Positions 17,435-27,400 of a stretch of DNA of 64,000 nucleotides are shown here, one piece after another. A program made the position numbers and the translations under genes. Position 1 is the first letter of the stretch. Each line of letters begins with the position of its first letter. The notes under the pieces are model-generated. The model was given only the letters and a program-made list of their open reading frames with translations, was not told the DNA's origin and searched no databases. The DNA comes from Oscillospiraceae bacterium (GTDB taxonomy: Bacteria > Bacillota_A > Clostridia > Oscillospirales > Ruminococcaceae): contig JAFWUX010000101.1 of the NCBI GenBank assembly GCA_017523995.1, positions 10,102 to 74,101 on the forward strand, written 5' to 3'.

Positions 17435-18814
17435 TTATTCTTCTGTCCCGAGAATCTGCCGCGCGACATAGACACCCGATGCCGATGCATGCGAGAGCGA
17501 ATGCGTCACGCCGGAGCAGTCGCCGATGACATACAGCCCGTCATATTTTGTCTGCAGGTTGCTGTCAATCTCGACTTCCATGTTATAGAACTTGACCTCA
17601 ACGCCGTAAAGCAGCGTATCATCATTTGCAGTGCCGGGCGCGATTTTATCGAGCGCATAGATCATCTCGATGATGCCGTCCAGAATGCGCTTCGGGATCA
17701 CAAGGCTCAGATCGCCGGGCTGCGCCGCAAGCGTCGGGACAACAAAGCTTTCCGCGATGCGCGTCGCATTGGAACGCCGTCCGCGGATGAGGTCGCCGAA
17801 CCGCTGCACCATGACGCCGCCGCCGAGCATATTGGAAAGCCGCGCAATGGATTCGCCGTAGCCGTTGGAATCGCGGAACGGCTCCGAAAAATGCTTGCTG
17901 ACCAGCAGCGCAAAGTTCGTGTTATCCGTGTGCAGGGCGGGATCCTCATAGCTGTGGCCGTTGACTGTCACGATGCCGTTGGTGTTCTCATTGACCACAA
18001 CGCCGTGCGGGTTCATGCAGAATGTCCGCACGAGATCCTCAAATTGCTTGGTGCGGTAGACGATCTTGCTCTCGTAAAGCTCATCGGTCAGATGAGAAAA
18101 GACCGCAGCCGGCAGTTCAACGCGCACACCAATATCAACACGGTTTGAGCGTGTCCCGATCTCCAGCGCCTCGCAGACGGATTCCATCCATTTGCTGCCG
18201 CTTCTGCCGACGGAAATCACGCATTTCCTGCCGGTAAAGCGTTTCTCCCCTGCGACCAGTGCATAGCCGCCCTCGATGCGCTCCACCGTCTCGATCTCGG
18301 TGCGGAAATGGAAATCGACCTTGTCTTTCAGCTCGTCATAGAGGTTCTGCAGCACGATGTAGTTCTTATCCGTGCCGAGATGCCGCACCTGCGCATCCAG
18401 CAGATGCAAATCGTTCTCGAAGCATTTTTTCTTGATCGCCGTGTTCGCGGTTGAATAGAGCTTTGTGCCCTCGCCGCCGTGCGAGAGGTTGATCTGATCG
18501 ACATAGCGCATCAGTTCGAGTGCCTCCTGCTTGCCGATGTACTCATAAAGCGTGCCGCCGAACTGATTGGTGATATTGTATTTGCCGTCAGAGAATGCGC
18601 CTGCGCCGCCAAAGCCGTTCATGATCGCGCAGGTCTTGCATCCGATGCAGCTCTTGACCTTTTTGCCGTCAATCGGACATTTGCGGCTGCCGAGCGGATT
18701 GCCGCACTCAAATACGCCGATTTTCAGATCGCGGTTCGCCTGACACAGTTCATAGGCGGTGAAAATGCCGCCCGGTCCTGCGCCGACGATCAGGATATCA
18801 TAATCCATTATCAT
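17435..18814 (-). CDS. FAD-dependent dehydrogenase (COG2509-like)
   Basis: 459 residues. The N-terminal dinucleotide-binding motif is ILIVGAGPGGIFTAYEL and the C-terminal FAD motif is GLYVIGDCSGVTHSLSHA. A cysteine cluster (KCPIDGKKVKSCIGCKTC) early in the protein resembles the uncharacterised FAD-dependent dehydrogenases of COG2509. The substrate is unknown. The ATG at 18814 follows AAAGGATG; a second ATG at 18808 is less well placed. It is cotranscribed with the small membrane protein gene. Confidence 0.82.
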   Translation of the reverse strand: MIMDYDILIVGAGPGGIFTAYELCQANRDLKIGVFECGNPLGSRKCPIDGKKVKSCIGCKTCAIMNGFGGAGAFSDGKYNITNQFGGTLYEYIGKQEALELMRYVDQINLSHGGEGTKLYSTANTAIKKKCFENDLHLLDAQVRHLGTDKNYIVLQNLYDELKDKVDFHFRTEIETVERIEGGYALVAGEKRFTGRKCVISVGRSGSKWMESVCEALEIGTRSNRVDIGVRVELPAAVFSHLTDELYESKIVYRTKQFEDLVRTFCMNPHGVVVNENTNGIVTVNGHSYEDPALHTDNTNFALLVSKHFSEPFRDSNGYGESIARLSNMLGGGVMVQRFGDLIRGRRSNATRIAESFVVPTLAAQPGDLSLVIPKRILDGIIEMIYALDKIAPGTANDDTLLYGVEVKFYNMEVEIDSNLQTKYDGLYVIGDCSGVTHSLSHASASGVYVARQILGTEE

Positions 18815-18890
18815 TTCATCCTTTCAGATGTTGTTCACCTGTATTTTTTGGCATCGGGCACTGCACTGTGCATAATACAAGCCCATATAT

Positions 18891-18919
18891 ACTATAGCAT
18901 ATTTGGAGCAAAATGTCAA
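18891..18919 (-). promoter_or_regulatory. Promoter of the FAD dehydrogenase operon
   Basis: TTGACA (18914-18919), 17-nt spacer, TATAGT (18891-18896) on the minus strand. The -35 overlaps the 3' end of the upstream symporter gene. Confidence 0.75.
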
Positions 18920-20223
18920 TTCTTTTCGATTTTTCCGCGGAGTATGTGCGAAAGTCTGCACATGCAATAGAGATTCGGCAGCGCCATGAGTCCGTTGCAG
19001 CAGTCGCAGAGCTGCCAGATCCACTCCTGCGAGCCGAGGGCGCCTGCAAATGCGAGCAGTACGAATCCGGCAAGATAAACCGGAACGCCCCTGCGCCCGA
19101 ACAGATATCGCACACATGCCGCGCCGCAGGGATACCATCCGATCATTGTGGCAAACGCGAGCAGCACCATGCAGACCGCGAGAAATCCGCCTGCATATTG
19201 CCCGAGCCCCGCAGAAAATGCATGCAGCAGCAGACCGGCGGCGTCACCATCAGCGAGACGGGCCGGAGGCGGCGCCGTCAGGATGACAAGCGCCGTTGCC
19301 GTGCAGCAGATCACCGTATCCGCAAAGACCTCAGCCGCCGCCCATCTCCCCTGCACCGCGGCATCTCCGGAACCGGCATCCATATGCAGCAGCGCGGAGC
19401 TCCCGAGCCCTGCTTCATTGGAAAAGATCCCGCGCCGCAGCCCCGTGCTCATGCTGCGGATCAGCACAGATGCACAAAAGCCGCATCCGGCTGCGCGAAT
19501 CCCGAATGCTTCGCGAAAAATCCGCAGCAGTGCGTCCGGCAGCGCGGCGGCATGCCGGATCAGCAGCACCGTGCAGCCAAGCATATAAAAGCCGCAGAGC
19601 AGCGGCATCAGCAGGACTGTCACCTGCCCGATGCGGTCTCTGCCGCCGCGGAGAATCACCAGCAGCAGCACAGCTGTCACAAGCCCGCAGACCGGCGCCG
19701 ATACGCCGTAATGGGAAAGCGTCTGCGCGATTGTGCTGCTCTGCGCAAGATCGCCCATGCCGAGCGCGGAGACCGTACACAGCACAGCGAACACACCGGC
19801 GAGAACCGGACTGTGCAAGCCGAATCGCAGGCAGGCAACCGCGCCGCCGATGCGCGTGCCGTCCTGACGGCTCCGGCGAAAGTGCATCCCGAGGACATTT
19901 TCAGCGTAGACGAGGATCATGCCGAGCAGCGCGGATATCCACATCCAGAACAGTGCGCCTGCGCCGCCTGTCATCAGGGCGAGTGCCGTCCCGACAAGAT
20001 TGCCGGTGCCCATTGTCGCCGCAAGCGCAGATGCAAAAATCCGCCTCTGTGCCCGATCGCAGCCGCGCCGGAACACCGCGCCGTATGTCTCGCGCAGCAC
20101 ATGAGAAAAGCCGCGGACAGGCACACCGCGCAGCCGGATGCCGCAGATCAGTGCAGTCAAAAGCAGAAATACCGGCAATATCCACTGCCAGAGCAGTGCG
20201 TTTCCGGTTACAAGCAGATGCAT
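18916..20223 (-). CDS. Second alanine/glycine:cation symporter (AGCS family), diverged
   Basis: 435 residues, shorter than the 506-residue paralogue at 14074. It keeps MGTGNLVGTALALMTGGAGA, LFWMWISALLGMILVYAENVLG and the signature GIFSNEAGLGSS, but is unusually rich in Cys and Ala. GGGGGG upstream supports ATG 20223; the frame is open further but without a site. It should import small amino acids with a cation; the substrate may differ from the paralogue. Confidence 0.87.
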   Translation of the reverse strand: MHLLVTGNALLWQWILPVFLLLTALICGIRLRGVPVRGFSHVLRETYGAVFRRGCDRAQRRIFASALAATMGTGNLVGTALALMTGGAGALFWMWISALLGMILVYAENVLGMHFRRSRQDGTRIGGAVACLRFGLHSPVLAGVFAVLCTVSALGMGDLAQSSTIAQTLSHYGVSAPVCGLVTAVLLLVILRGGRDRIGQVTVLLMPLLCGFYMLGCTVLLIRHAAALPDALLRIFREAFGIRAAGCGFCASVLIRSMSTGLRRGIFSNEAGLGSSALLHMDAGSGDAAVQGRWAAAEVFADTVICCTATALVILTAPPPARLADGDAAGLLLHAFSAGLGQYAGGFLAVCMVLLAFATMIGWYPCGAACVRYLFGRRGVPVYLAGFVLLAFAGALGSQEWIWQLCDCCNGLMALPNLYCMCRLSHILRGKIEKN

Positions 20224-20374
20224 AAAATCCCCCCTGCCGGATTTTATGCATCCGCGCAGGCTGACAGAACTTTTTTCGCCGCGCACCGGTTCCGACAAAT
20301 TCCGCAGGACGCCTATGCTATAATGAAGCTGTCAGATCGACATTGTGTTCTCCTAACACCCAACTTCCTCATTT

Positions 20375-20411
20375 GACCGCACCGGACGGACAGTCTGTGC
20401 GGTCGCTTTTC
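20375..20411 (+). terminator. Orphan plus-strand terminator-like hairpin
   Basis: Stem GACCGCAC / GTGCGGTC followed by GCTTTTC. No plus-strand gene ends here, but a TATAAT lies at 20319-20324, so a transcript of about 80 nt is possible (see findings). Confidence 0.4.
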
Positions 20412-20414
20412 TGC

Positions 20415-20446
20415 AAAGCAAAACCTGCACAGAGGCGCTGTGCAGG
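20415..20446 (-). terminator. Terminator of the third sigma/anti-sigma operon
   Basis: A perfect 9-bp stem CCTGCACAG / CTGTGCAGG with a 5-nt loop is followed on the minus strand by TTTTGC, 56 nt after the stop codon. Confidence 0.75.
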
Positions 20447-20501
20447 CTGCATTATATTGATGTCCCAACTATCTCTTGAAGATTTAATTGGTACATCATT
20501 A

Positions 20502-21365
20502 TTATCCCATTTCATCGCGGAGATAGAGAAAATAGCCGTGATCGGATTCCACAGGGAAATTCAATATCTGATCGTAGGTCGCATTCAGCGTGAACACCGT
20601 TTCGGTGCCGTTCACCGTCTCAATCGCCGGAGTATATCCCGCTGCAAAGAGCCGTTCCGATTCCGCACGCAGTTCGGCAGAATCCGTGATCAGGTGTCCG
20701 TCGCGGAACAGATGAACCAGCAGATAATAGCGGACGCTGTCGCCGTATTCGTCCATCGCATCCGTGAGCGGCACAGAACGGAAGCATTCGCCGTTGTCCG
20801 CTCCTTTGTAACAGTATTCCGCCATCACGGGATACGAACGGATCAGCCTGTAGAACTGTGTCGGTTCATCGCCCTCTTTCAGGCAGACATCATTGCCGGA
20901 TGCTGTGTCTGTCTGTTCCGGCGCTGTTTGTTTTGTGGATTCTGTCGTGCGCGTTTCAGCGGGTTTCGGTTCTGCGCTGACCGGATCCGTCCCGATTGCA
21001 GACGGTGTATCTGCGGCAGGCTGCGTATCCCGCTCTGCCTGCGGTGCCTGCGTGACATCCGGCGCAGTTTCCGCTGTAGATGCCGCTGCCGGTTCGGTTG
21101 GCTGCTCAGTCTGTGCCATACCGGTCACAACATTCTGCGTGCCGGTCTGAATCTCATAGGCGGACAGATCGGCAGCCGGTACAGTTGTCAGCAGATCGTG
21201 CTGCGGACGTTTGCTGTATATCCCGATGACAACCGCCGCAGCCGCACAGACCGGTACGGCTGCCGCTGCCGCTTTCAGCAGATTTCTCCGCCGCTGCTTT
21301 TTTGCCGCTTCATATTCCCCGATGCGGCGGTGTACATCGCGGATCATTTCATCCGAATTCTTCAT
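20502..21365 (-). CDS. Membrane-anchored anti-sigma-like protein with Thr/Ala/Pro linker
   Basis: 287 residues. A short cytoplasmic N-terminus (MKNSDEMIRDVHRRIGEYE) leads to a basic KKQRRR stretch, one membrane helix (about residues 29-48), a low-complexity linker rich in T, P, A and E (about 75-150) and a C-terminal extracytoplasmic domain. Its start lies 17 nt inside the sigma gene, and GGAGGG precedes the ATG. The anti-sigma role is inferred from pairing and topology; I recognise no named domain. Confidence 0.65.
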   Translation of the reverse strand: MKNSDEMIRDVHRRIGEYEAAKKQRRRNLLKAAAAAVPVCAAAAVVIGIYSKRPQHDLLTTVPAADLSAYEIQTGTQNVVTGMAQTEQPTEPAAASTAETAPDVTQAPQAERDTQPAADTPSAIGTDPVSAEPKPAETRTTESTKQTAPEQTDTASGNDVCLKEGDEPTQFYRLIRSYPVMAEYCYKGADNGECFRSVPLTDAMDEYGDSVRYYLLVHLFRDGHLITDSAELRAESERLFAAGYTPAIETVNGTETVFTLNATYDQILNFPVESDHGYFLYLRDEMG

Positions 21366-21912
21366 AGTCAAATCCCTCCGATTCAAGCTGTGATCGCAGT
21401 GACTTACGGGCCCGGTACAGCATGGATTCCACGCTCCGGATACTCCTTCGCATGACCGCAGCAGCCTCCTTTGCAGACATATCCTCGAAATAGATGAGCC
21501 AGAGCACCTGCTGATAATCCCGGTTGAGCCTGCGCATCGCACGGTGCAGATGAATCAGCTGCTCCTTTTTCAGATAGCTCGCTTCGACGGCTGCTTCTGC
21601 ATCTGCGAGCGCTGTCTGCTCCTCGAACGGCACTGTCCGCAGCCGCAGATGCCTTCTGCGCCAATCCAGCGCGAGATGCCGCCCGATCGCATAGAGCCAT
21701 GTCCGGAAGGAACTTTCGCCGTTGAACCGCGGCTTTTTCGTCCCGAGCAGTACAAATGTATCCTCCGTCAGTTCCTCGGCAGTCTGGATATTCCCGACGA
21801 TGCTTGTCAGGTAGAGCATCAGTCCGTCCTTGTATTCCATGATAATCGCATCGAGCCCGCGTTCGTCACCGTTGTCACGGAAACGGCGGTAGCTACTTGC
21901 ACCGTTATCCAT
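21349..21912 (-). CDS. ECF RNA polymerase sigma factor
   Basis: 187 residues. Region 2 includes LTSIVGNIQTAEELTEDTF and FRTWLYAIGRHLALDW; region 4 includes LNRDYQQVLWLIYFEDMSAKEAA-type sequence and VMRRSIRSVESMLYRARKSL. AAGGAG lies 7 nt before ATG 21912; a TTG at 21918 is too close to that site. It overlaps the partner gene by 17 nt. Confidence 0.9.
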   Translation of the reverse strand: MDNGASSYRRFRDNGDERGLDAIIMEYKDGLMLYLTSIVGNIQTAEELTEDTFVLLGTKKPRFNGESSFRTWLYAIGRHLALDWRRRHLRLRTVPFEEQTALADAEAAVEASYLKKEQLIHLHRAMRRLNRDYQQVLWLIYFEDMSAKEAAAVMRRSIRSVESMLYRARKSLRSQLESEGFDYEEFG

Positions 21913-21993
21913 TGACAAACTCCTTTCCGAAAGCAGCTTTCTGTGCTTTCACTACTTAGACGTTCAAAATCGGAAAAACTACGCGGTCATTTT

Positions 21994-22029
21994 CAAAAAA
22001 ACACTCCCGACCGCAGCCGGAAGTGTTTT
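21994..22029 (-). terminator. Terminator of the GT2/GtrA gene
   Basis: On the minus strand AACACTTCC pairs with GGGAGTGTT (one G-U) around a 10-nt loop and is followed by seven T. Confidence 0.75.
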
Positions 22030-22033
22030 GGGG

Positions 22034-23128
22034 TTATGCATCTGTACCCTGCTCGTCATTCTTTTTGTTATCGGGCTTGAACACCCACGCCTGCTGGATG
22101 CGGAAGCTGACAAAATAAAGCAGGAAATCGACGAACGGCTTGATGATCGTCGGCTTGACCGGCAGCACCTTTGAAAGCAGGAACACCGAACCGATCGAAG
22201 TCAGCAGCTGACCTGCCCAGAGGATGTAATAGCGCGCCATTGTCCGCGCAAGCGGCGCATCGCTCTTAAAGACTGCCTTGCGGTTCATCGTGAAGTTGAA
22301 CAGCGAGCTGATGATACGTGCAAGCGCACTCGAACAGAACTGCCGTGCGCCCTCTGCAAACAGCTTGAACAGCAGATTGTAGCCCAGAATATTGAGAATC
22401 TGGTCGATCACAAAGGAGAGCACCGAGCTGATGAAGAACTTGATGATAATGCCGTAGACACGGAGCGAATCCTTGATCGGGTGGAAGTGCGTGGTCTCGT
22501 TCTGGTCGATGTAAACGGTCTCGATGGTCTGCTCCACAATCGGAATATCCGACTGCTTGCATTCAAGCAGCATGTTCGTCTCGTATTCAAAGCGCTCGCC
22601 GGAAATCTCGAGCATCTTCGGGATGATGCCGCGCGGGAACACGCGCAGACCGGTCTGTGTATCGCTGACCTTCAGTCCGCAGAACAGCCGGAATACCGAG
22701 GATGTCAGCTTGTTGCCGAAGCGGCTTTTCGGCGGCACCTGCGGCAGATTGAAATTACGGACGCCGAGCACAAGCGAATCCTTCTCCTGCTTGTACATCA
22801 GATCGACACAGGCAGCGATATCATGCGGCAGATGCTGTGCATCACCGTCGATCGTCACCGCGCCGACGGAATCCTTGCGGTTCTCCATGAACCATTCAAA
22901 TGCGGTTTTGAGCGCTCTGCCCTTGCCCTTGTTGACGCCGTGATGCAGCACTGCACATCCGAGCTCTGCGCCCTCCTCAAAAAAGTGCTGATTCTTTTCA
23001 GACGAGCCGTCATCCACAAGCAGAATATCGGTGAAGCCGACCTCCTGTACGCCGCGGATCACTTTGAGCAGCCGCTCATCCGGATCGAGCGAGGGAATCA
23101 CAACCAGAATCTTCTGATAATCTGTCAT
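22034..23128 (-). CDS. GT2 glycosyltransferase fused to a GtrA-like membrane domain
   Basis: 364 residues. The N-terminal GT-A domain has ILVVIPSLDPDERL, the nucleotide-binding VDDGSS and the metal-binding DGDAQH of dolichyl-phosphate/polyprenyl-phosphate mannose synthase-like enzymes. The C-terminal third has four hydrophobic helices of GtrA type (FFISSVLSFVIDQILN, and SALARIISSLFNFTMNRK). It probably charges a polyprenyl phosphate with a sugar and helps flip it for surface glycosylation. GGAGG before ATG 23128 sets the start; a longer frame begins upstream but overlaps the predicted transcription start. Confidence 0.85.
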   Translation of the reverse strand: MTDYQKILVVIPSLDPDERLLKVIRGVQEVGFTDILLVDDGSSEKNQHFFEEGAELGCAVLHHGVNKGKGRALKTAFEWFMENRKDSVGAVTIDGDAQHLPHDIAACVDLMYKQEKDSLVLGVRNFNLPQVPPKSRFGNKLTSSVFRLFCGLKVSDTQTGLRVFPRGIIPKMLEISGERFEYETNMLLECKQSDIPIVEQTIETVYIDQNETTHFHPIKDSLRVYGIIIKFFISSVLSFVIDQILNILGYNLLFKLFAEGARQFCSSALARIISSLFNFTMNRKAVFKSDAPLARTMARYYILWAGQLLTSIGSVFLLSKVLPVKPTIIKPFVDFLLYFVSFRIQQAWVFKPDNKKNDEQGTDA

Positions 23129-23180
23129 TTGGGAATAATCCTCCGTTTTTGCATTCCGTATGCGTATTTTCACAGCTTAT

Positions 23181-23209
23181 ATTATAGCACGGATTCCGAC
23201 GGATTGCAA
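23181..23209 (-). promoter_or_regulatory. Promoter of the GT2/GtrA gene
   Basis: TTGCAA (23204-23209), 17-nt spacer, TATAAT (23181-23186) on the minus strand. Confidence 0.75.
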
Positions 23210-23246
23210 GAGCAAATTATAAAGATTTTCTGAAAATCCGCGGCGC

Positions 23247-24464
23247 TTACTGTCCCTCGTCAAAATAGCCGACATACGAGATGCGGTGCGTGCTTTTCGG
23301 GAACAGCTGCGCGTGATAATCCACGAAATAATCGTCGGTCATCGCGGCGATGAAATCCATCGTCAGGTCATCCGGATCGCTCTCCTCATAGGGAATCTCC
23401 GCCGGATACCAGCGCTGCTTTTCCAGCACGGTCGCGATGTGGTGGCGGTAGAGACAGGATTGCCGGTTATGCGAAACCGCATCCTGATAGATGCGCTCGT
23501 ACATCTCCTGCATCATCGGGACAACACTCTCGCGCACCTGCTTCTGCACGAACTCCTTGCGGTAGATGCGCGCATAGTTTTCCTCTTTGAGCTGCGTCAT
23601 CGCGGCAAAGTGTTCGGCGTCCAGCATGAGATAGGGTTTGCCGTAGCTGTGCTCAATCAGGTTGACCTCGAGATTGTTGATGACCTCCGCATTTGTCCGC
23701 CCGATTGCCGACTCTGAAAACTCGGATTCCGAGCCGATCAGATGCGCGCGCACCGCATCCTGACGGTCCTTGCCGAGATACGCGATCATATCGCAGACGC
23801 GGACAAGGCAGCCCTCCAGCGTGGAAGGAATCAGTTTGCGGTCGCCGTCCTCATCCAAAATGCATTCCTGCATTCTGCGGTCAAATACGGCGAAATCGGT
23901 CAGCGGCTGCGGGCGGTATTCCGCAATCGGGAGCTCACCGTTGTGGCAGACAATGCCATCGAGCGTCTGCAGCGAAATGTTATACGGGATGATCGTATCC
24001 AGCACGCGGACACTGTGCAGATTGTGCCGGAAGCAGCGTCCGGTGCGCGCATGATAGAGCGCGTGGAGTGCATGCTCGCCTGCATGCCCGAACGGGGTGT
24101 GTCCCATATCGTGCCCGATTGCGATCGCTTCGATCAGATCGAGATTCAGCCCGAGCACCGAGCCGATATTCCGCGCAATCCGCGAAACAAGCTGCACATG
24201 CAGTGCACGGCGGCAGAGATCGTCATTCCGGAAGAACGAGAACACCTGCGTTTTGTCCGCATAGCGATTGTAAAACGCGCTGTTGAGAATCTTGTCCGCA
24301 TCCTTGGAAAACGGCTGCCGGTAAATTTTCGGGATATCACTCGGGCGGTCAAGCCGCCGGATGACATCGCTGTTTTTGCAGGCATACGGCGATACCCAGC
24401 CCTGCGCCTGCTGCTCGAGAATCTGCTGCTCCAGCTCCGGAGACAGCGCTTCATAATGCCGCAT
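23247..24464 (-). CDS. dgt: dGTPase-like HD-domain triphosphohydrolase
   Basis: 405 residues. The HD metal site is visible as R..HS-type residues, AIGHDMGHTPFGHAGE (HD...H) and a later C-D with VRVCDMIAYLGKD. The arrangement matches deoxyguanosinetriphosphate triphosphohydrolase-like proteins, which cleave dNTPs to deoxynucleosides and triphosphate. AAAGGATG before ATG 24464 fixes the start, 4 nt after the dnaE stop. Its place as last gene after dnaE fits a role in dNTP control; the exact substrate is inferred. Confidence 0.85.
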   Translation of the reverse strand: MRHYEALSPELEQQILEQQAQGWVSPYACKNSDVIRRLDRPSDIPKIYRQPFSKDADKILNSAFYNRYADKTQVFSFFRNDDLCRRALHVQLVSRIARNIGSVLGLNLDLIEAIAIGHDMGHTPFGHAGEHALHALYHARTGRCFRHNLHSVRVLDTIIPYNISLQTLDGIVCHNGELPIAEYRPQPLTDFAVFDRRMQECILDEDGDRKLIPSTLEGCLVRVCDMIAYLGKDRQDAVRAHLIGSESEFSESAIGRTNAEVINNLEVNLIEHSYGKPYLMLDAEHFAAMTQLKEENYARIYRKEFVQKQVRESVVPMMQEMYERIYQDAVSHNRQSCLYRHHIATVLEKQRWYPAEIPYEESDPDDLTMDFIAAMTDDYFVDYHAQLFPKSTHRISYVGYFDEGQ

Positions 24465-24468
24465 AGTC

Positions 24469-27400
24469 TCATCCTTTCCGGTCAATCAATGCCATTTGCG
24501 AAAGCGGCAGCTGCTCCTGCATGCATTTGAGGAATCCGCTGCTGACTGCAACACCCTGCGCCATGCGCGGCTTCAGATACTTCCGGCTGCCGGTCAGCCA
24601 GAAGCAGAGCGGCGTATCACCCGCAAACCGCCTGCAGATTTCCATGACTGCCTTCATCTTTTCCGGTTCGCTGTCGCTGACCTTGCAGCAAAGCTGCTTG
24701 GATGCCGCAAAATCCGCGAAGTTCTGCTCGGTCATGATGCTGTCGCAGAACAGCCGGATTTCGCCGTCCTTTCTGGTGAGCTTGCCCTTGACAAACACAA
24801 GGGCATCCGGCTGCAGCAGCTTCTGCACCTGCGGATAGAGCGACTGAAACACCAGACATTCCAGCGAGCCGGTGAAATCCTCAACGGTCAGATAGCACAT
24901 CTGATCGCCCTTTTTCGTGACATGTGCCCGCGCCTCGGAAACCATGCACAGCAGCATCACCGGCGCATGATCTTTCATTCGGATGACATCTGCAATCTCC
25001 GGCAGGCGCAGAAGCTGACAATACGGGCGCCAGCGCGAAAGCGGATGTCCCGAGAGATAAAGCCCCGTGACTTCCTTCTCCATCTGCAGAAGCACCTGCT
25101 CGGGGAATTCGGGCACCTGCGGCGGCTGCATCTGCGGGACACCGGCTTCCTCAGGCGCATCGCCGAACAGCGAAAGCTGTCCGCTGATCACATGCCGGCT
25201 CTGATTGCTGACCGCCGCGATCAACTGCTCATAGGTATCGAGCATCTGCCGGCGGTTCCAGCCGAGGCCGTCAAATGCGCCGCACCGAATGAGACTGTCC
25301 ACCGCGCGTTTATTCAGATCAGGCCCTGCGTTGCGCTCGCAGAACTCCTGAAAACTACGGTATCTGCCGTGCTCGGTGCGCTCCTTCACATAGCTGCGGA
25401 TCACATTCGCGCCGAGTCCGCGGACGGCTGCCAGACCAAAGCGGATTCCCCCGCCCGAGACCGTGAATCCGGCGTCTGAGCTGTTGATATCCGGTTTCAG
25501 GACAGCGATGCCGTGCGCCTCGGAGAGCGCGATATATTCCAGCAGCTTCGGCGTATACGAAATGACCGAGGTCATCAGCGCCGAGAAATACTCCGCCGGA
25601 TACCGGCACTTGAGATACGCCGTCTCATACGCAACGCGCGCATAAGCTGCCGCATGGGATTTGTTGAACGCATAGCTTGCAAATGCCGCCATGCGGTCAA
25701 AGATGGCATTTGCGGTCTCCTCCGGCACGCCGTTTGCAACGGCTCCGCAGCAGGTCTCATTGCCGTGCACGAAGATTTCGCGCTCCTCCTCCATGACCTT
25801 GTGCTTTTTCTTTGCCATTGCGCGGCGCACGAGATCCGCTCTGCCGTAGGAATATCCGGCAAGCGCGCGGCAGATCTCCATGACCTGCTCCTGATACACG
25901 ATGCAGCCGAATGTCTCGCGCAGAATCGGCTCTAAGAGCGGGTGATCGTAATGCACCTTCGCCGGATCGGATCGCGCCGCAAGATACTGCGGAATCGAAT
26001 CCATCGGGCCGGGGCGGTAAAGCGAGATCACCGCCGTCAGGTCTGAGATGCAGGTCGGCTGCATCTGCACAAGCACACGGCGCAGACCGTCCGATTCCAT
26101 CTGGAACACGCCGATGCTGTCGCCCTTTGCAAGCATCCGGAAGACCGCTTCGTCATCCTCGGGAATATCGCTCATGCGGAATTCGGGCTTGCGCTGCTGA
26201 ATCAGGCACTCCGCCGCACGGATCACCGTCAAGTTTCGCAGCCCGAGAAAATCCATTTTCAGCAGACCGAGCTGCTCCAGAATGTTCATCGTGTACTGCG
26301 TGACAACGGCATCATCATTGCGCTGCAGCGGCACCTGTTCCGCAACCGGCACCGCCGAAATCACCACACCTGCTGCATGCGTCGAGGCGTGGCGCGGCAT
26401 GCCCTCAAGCTTCATCGCCATATCGAGCAGCTGTCTGACCTGCGGCTTTTCGTCATACATCTGTTTGAGCTCCGCAGATTCCTTTACGGCGCGCTCCAGT
26501 GTGATCGTGAAATCCTGCGGGATTGCCTTTGCAACCTGATCGCAGAGCGCATACGGCAAATCCATTGCCCTGCCGGTATCCCGCACCGCCGCGCGCGCTT
26601 TCAGTGTATCAAATGCGATGATCTGCGCAACATGGTCGGCACCGTAGCGCCGCGTCACATAGTCAATGACGCGCTGTCTGCCCTCGATGCAGAAGTCAAT
26701 ATCAAAATCCGGCATGCTGACACGCTCCGGATTGAGAAAACGCTCGAACAGCAATCCGTTTTTCAGCGGGTCGATATCCGTGATGCCGATGCAGTAGGCG
26801 CACAGACTGCCCGCGCCCGAGCCGCGCCCCGGTCCGACGGGAATATCGTGGCTTTTGGCGTAGTGAACAAAATCCCAGACGATGAGATAGTAGTCCACAT
26901 AGCCCATGCGCGTGATGACATCGTACTCGTAGTTCATCCGCGCGATTGCTTCATCAGAGGGATGCGCACCGTATCTGCGGTGCAGCCCCTCCTCACAGAG
27001 CTGCCAGAAGTATGCTTTCGTATCGTTCACGCCCTCGGCGCGGTACTGCGGCAGCTTGATCTTTCCGAACTCAAATGTCACATTGCAGCGCGCCGCGATC
27101 TCTGCCGTATTGCGCAGCGCTTCGGGGAACGCTGCAAAGAGCGCGTTCATCTCCTCGGTGGATTTGAGGTAGAATTCATCGTTCGGCATTGCCATCGACG
27201 ATGGTGCCTGCATGGTTGTGCCCGTCTGGATGCAGACAAGCAGCTTTTGCAGTGCTGCATCGGATTTTCGCAGATAATGCGCGTCATTCGTTGCAGCGAG
27301 CGGAATGCCCGTCGCATTTGCGAGCTTGCGCAGTCCGTCCAGCAGGCGCAGATCCTCCTGCAAGCCGTGATTCTGAATCTCGAGATAGTAGTGATCTCTG

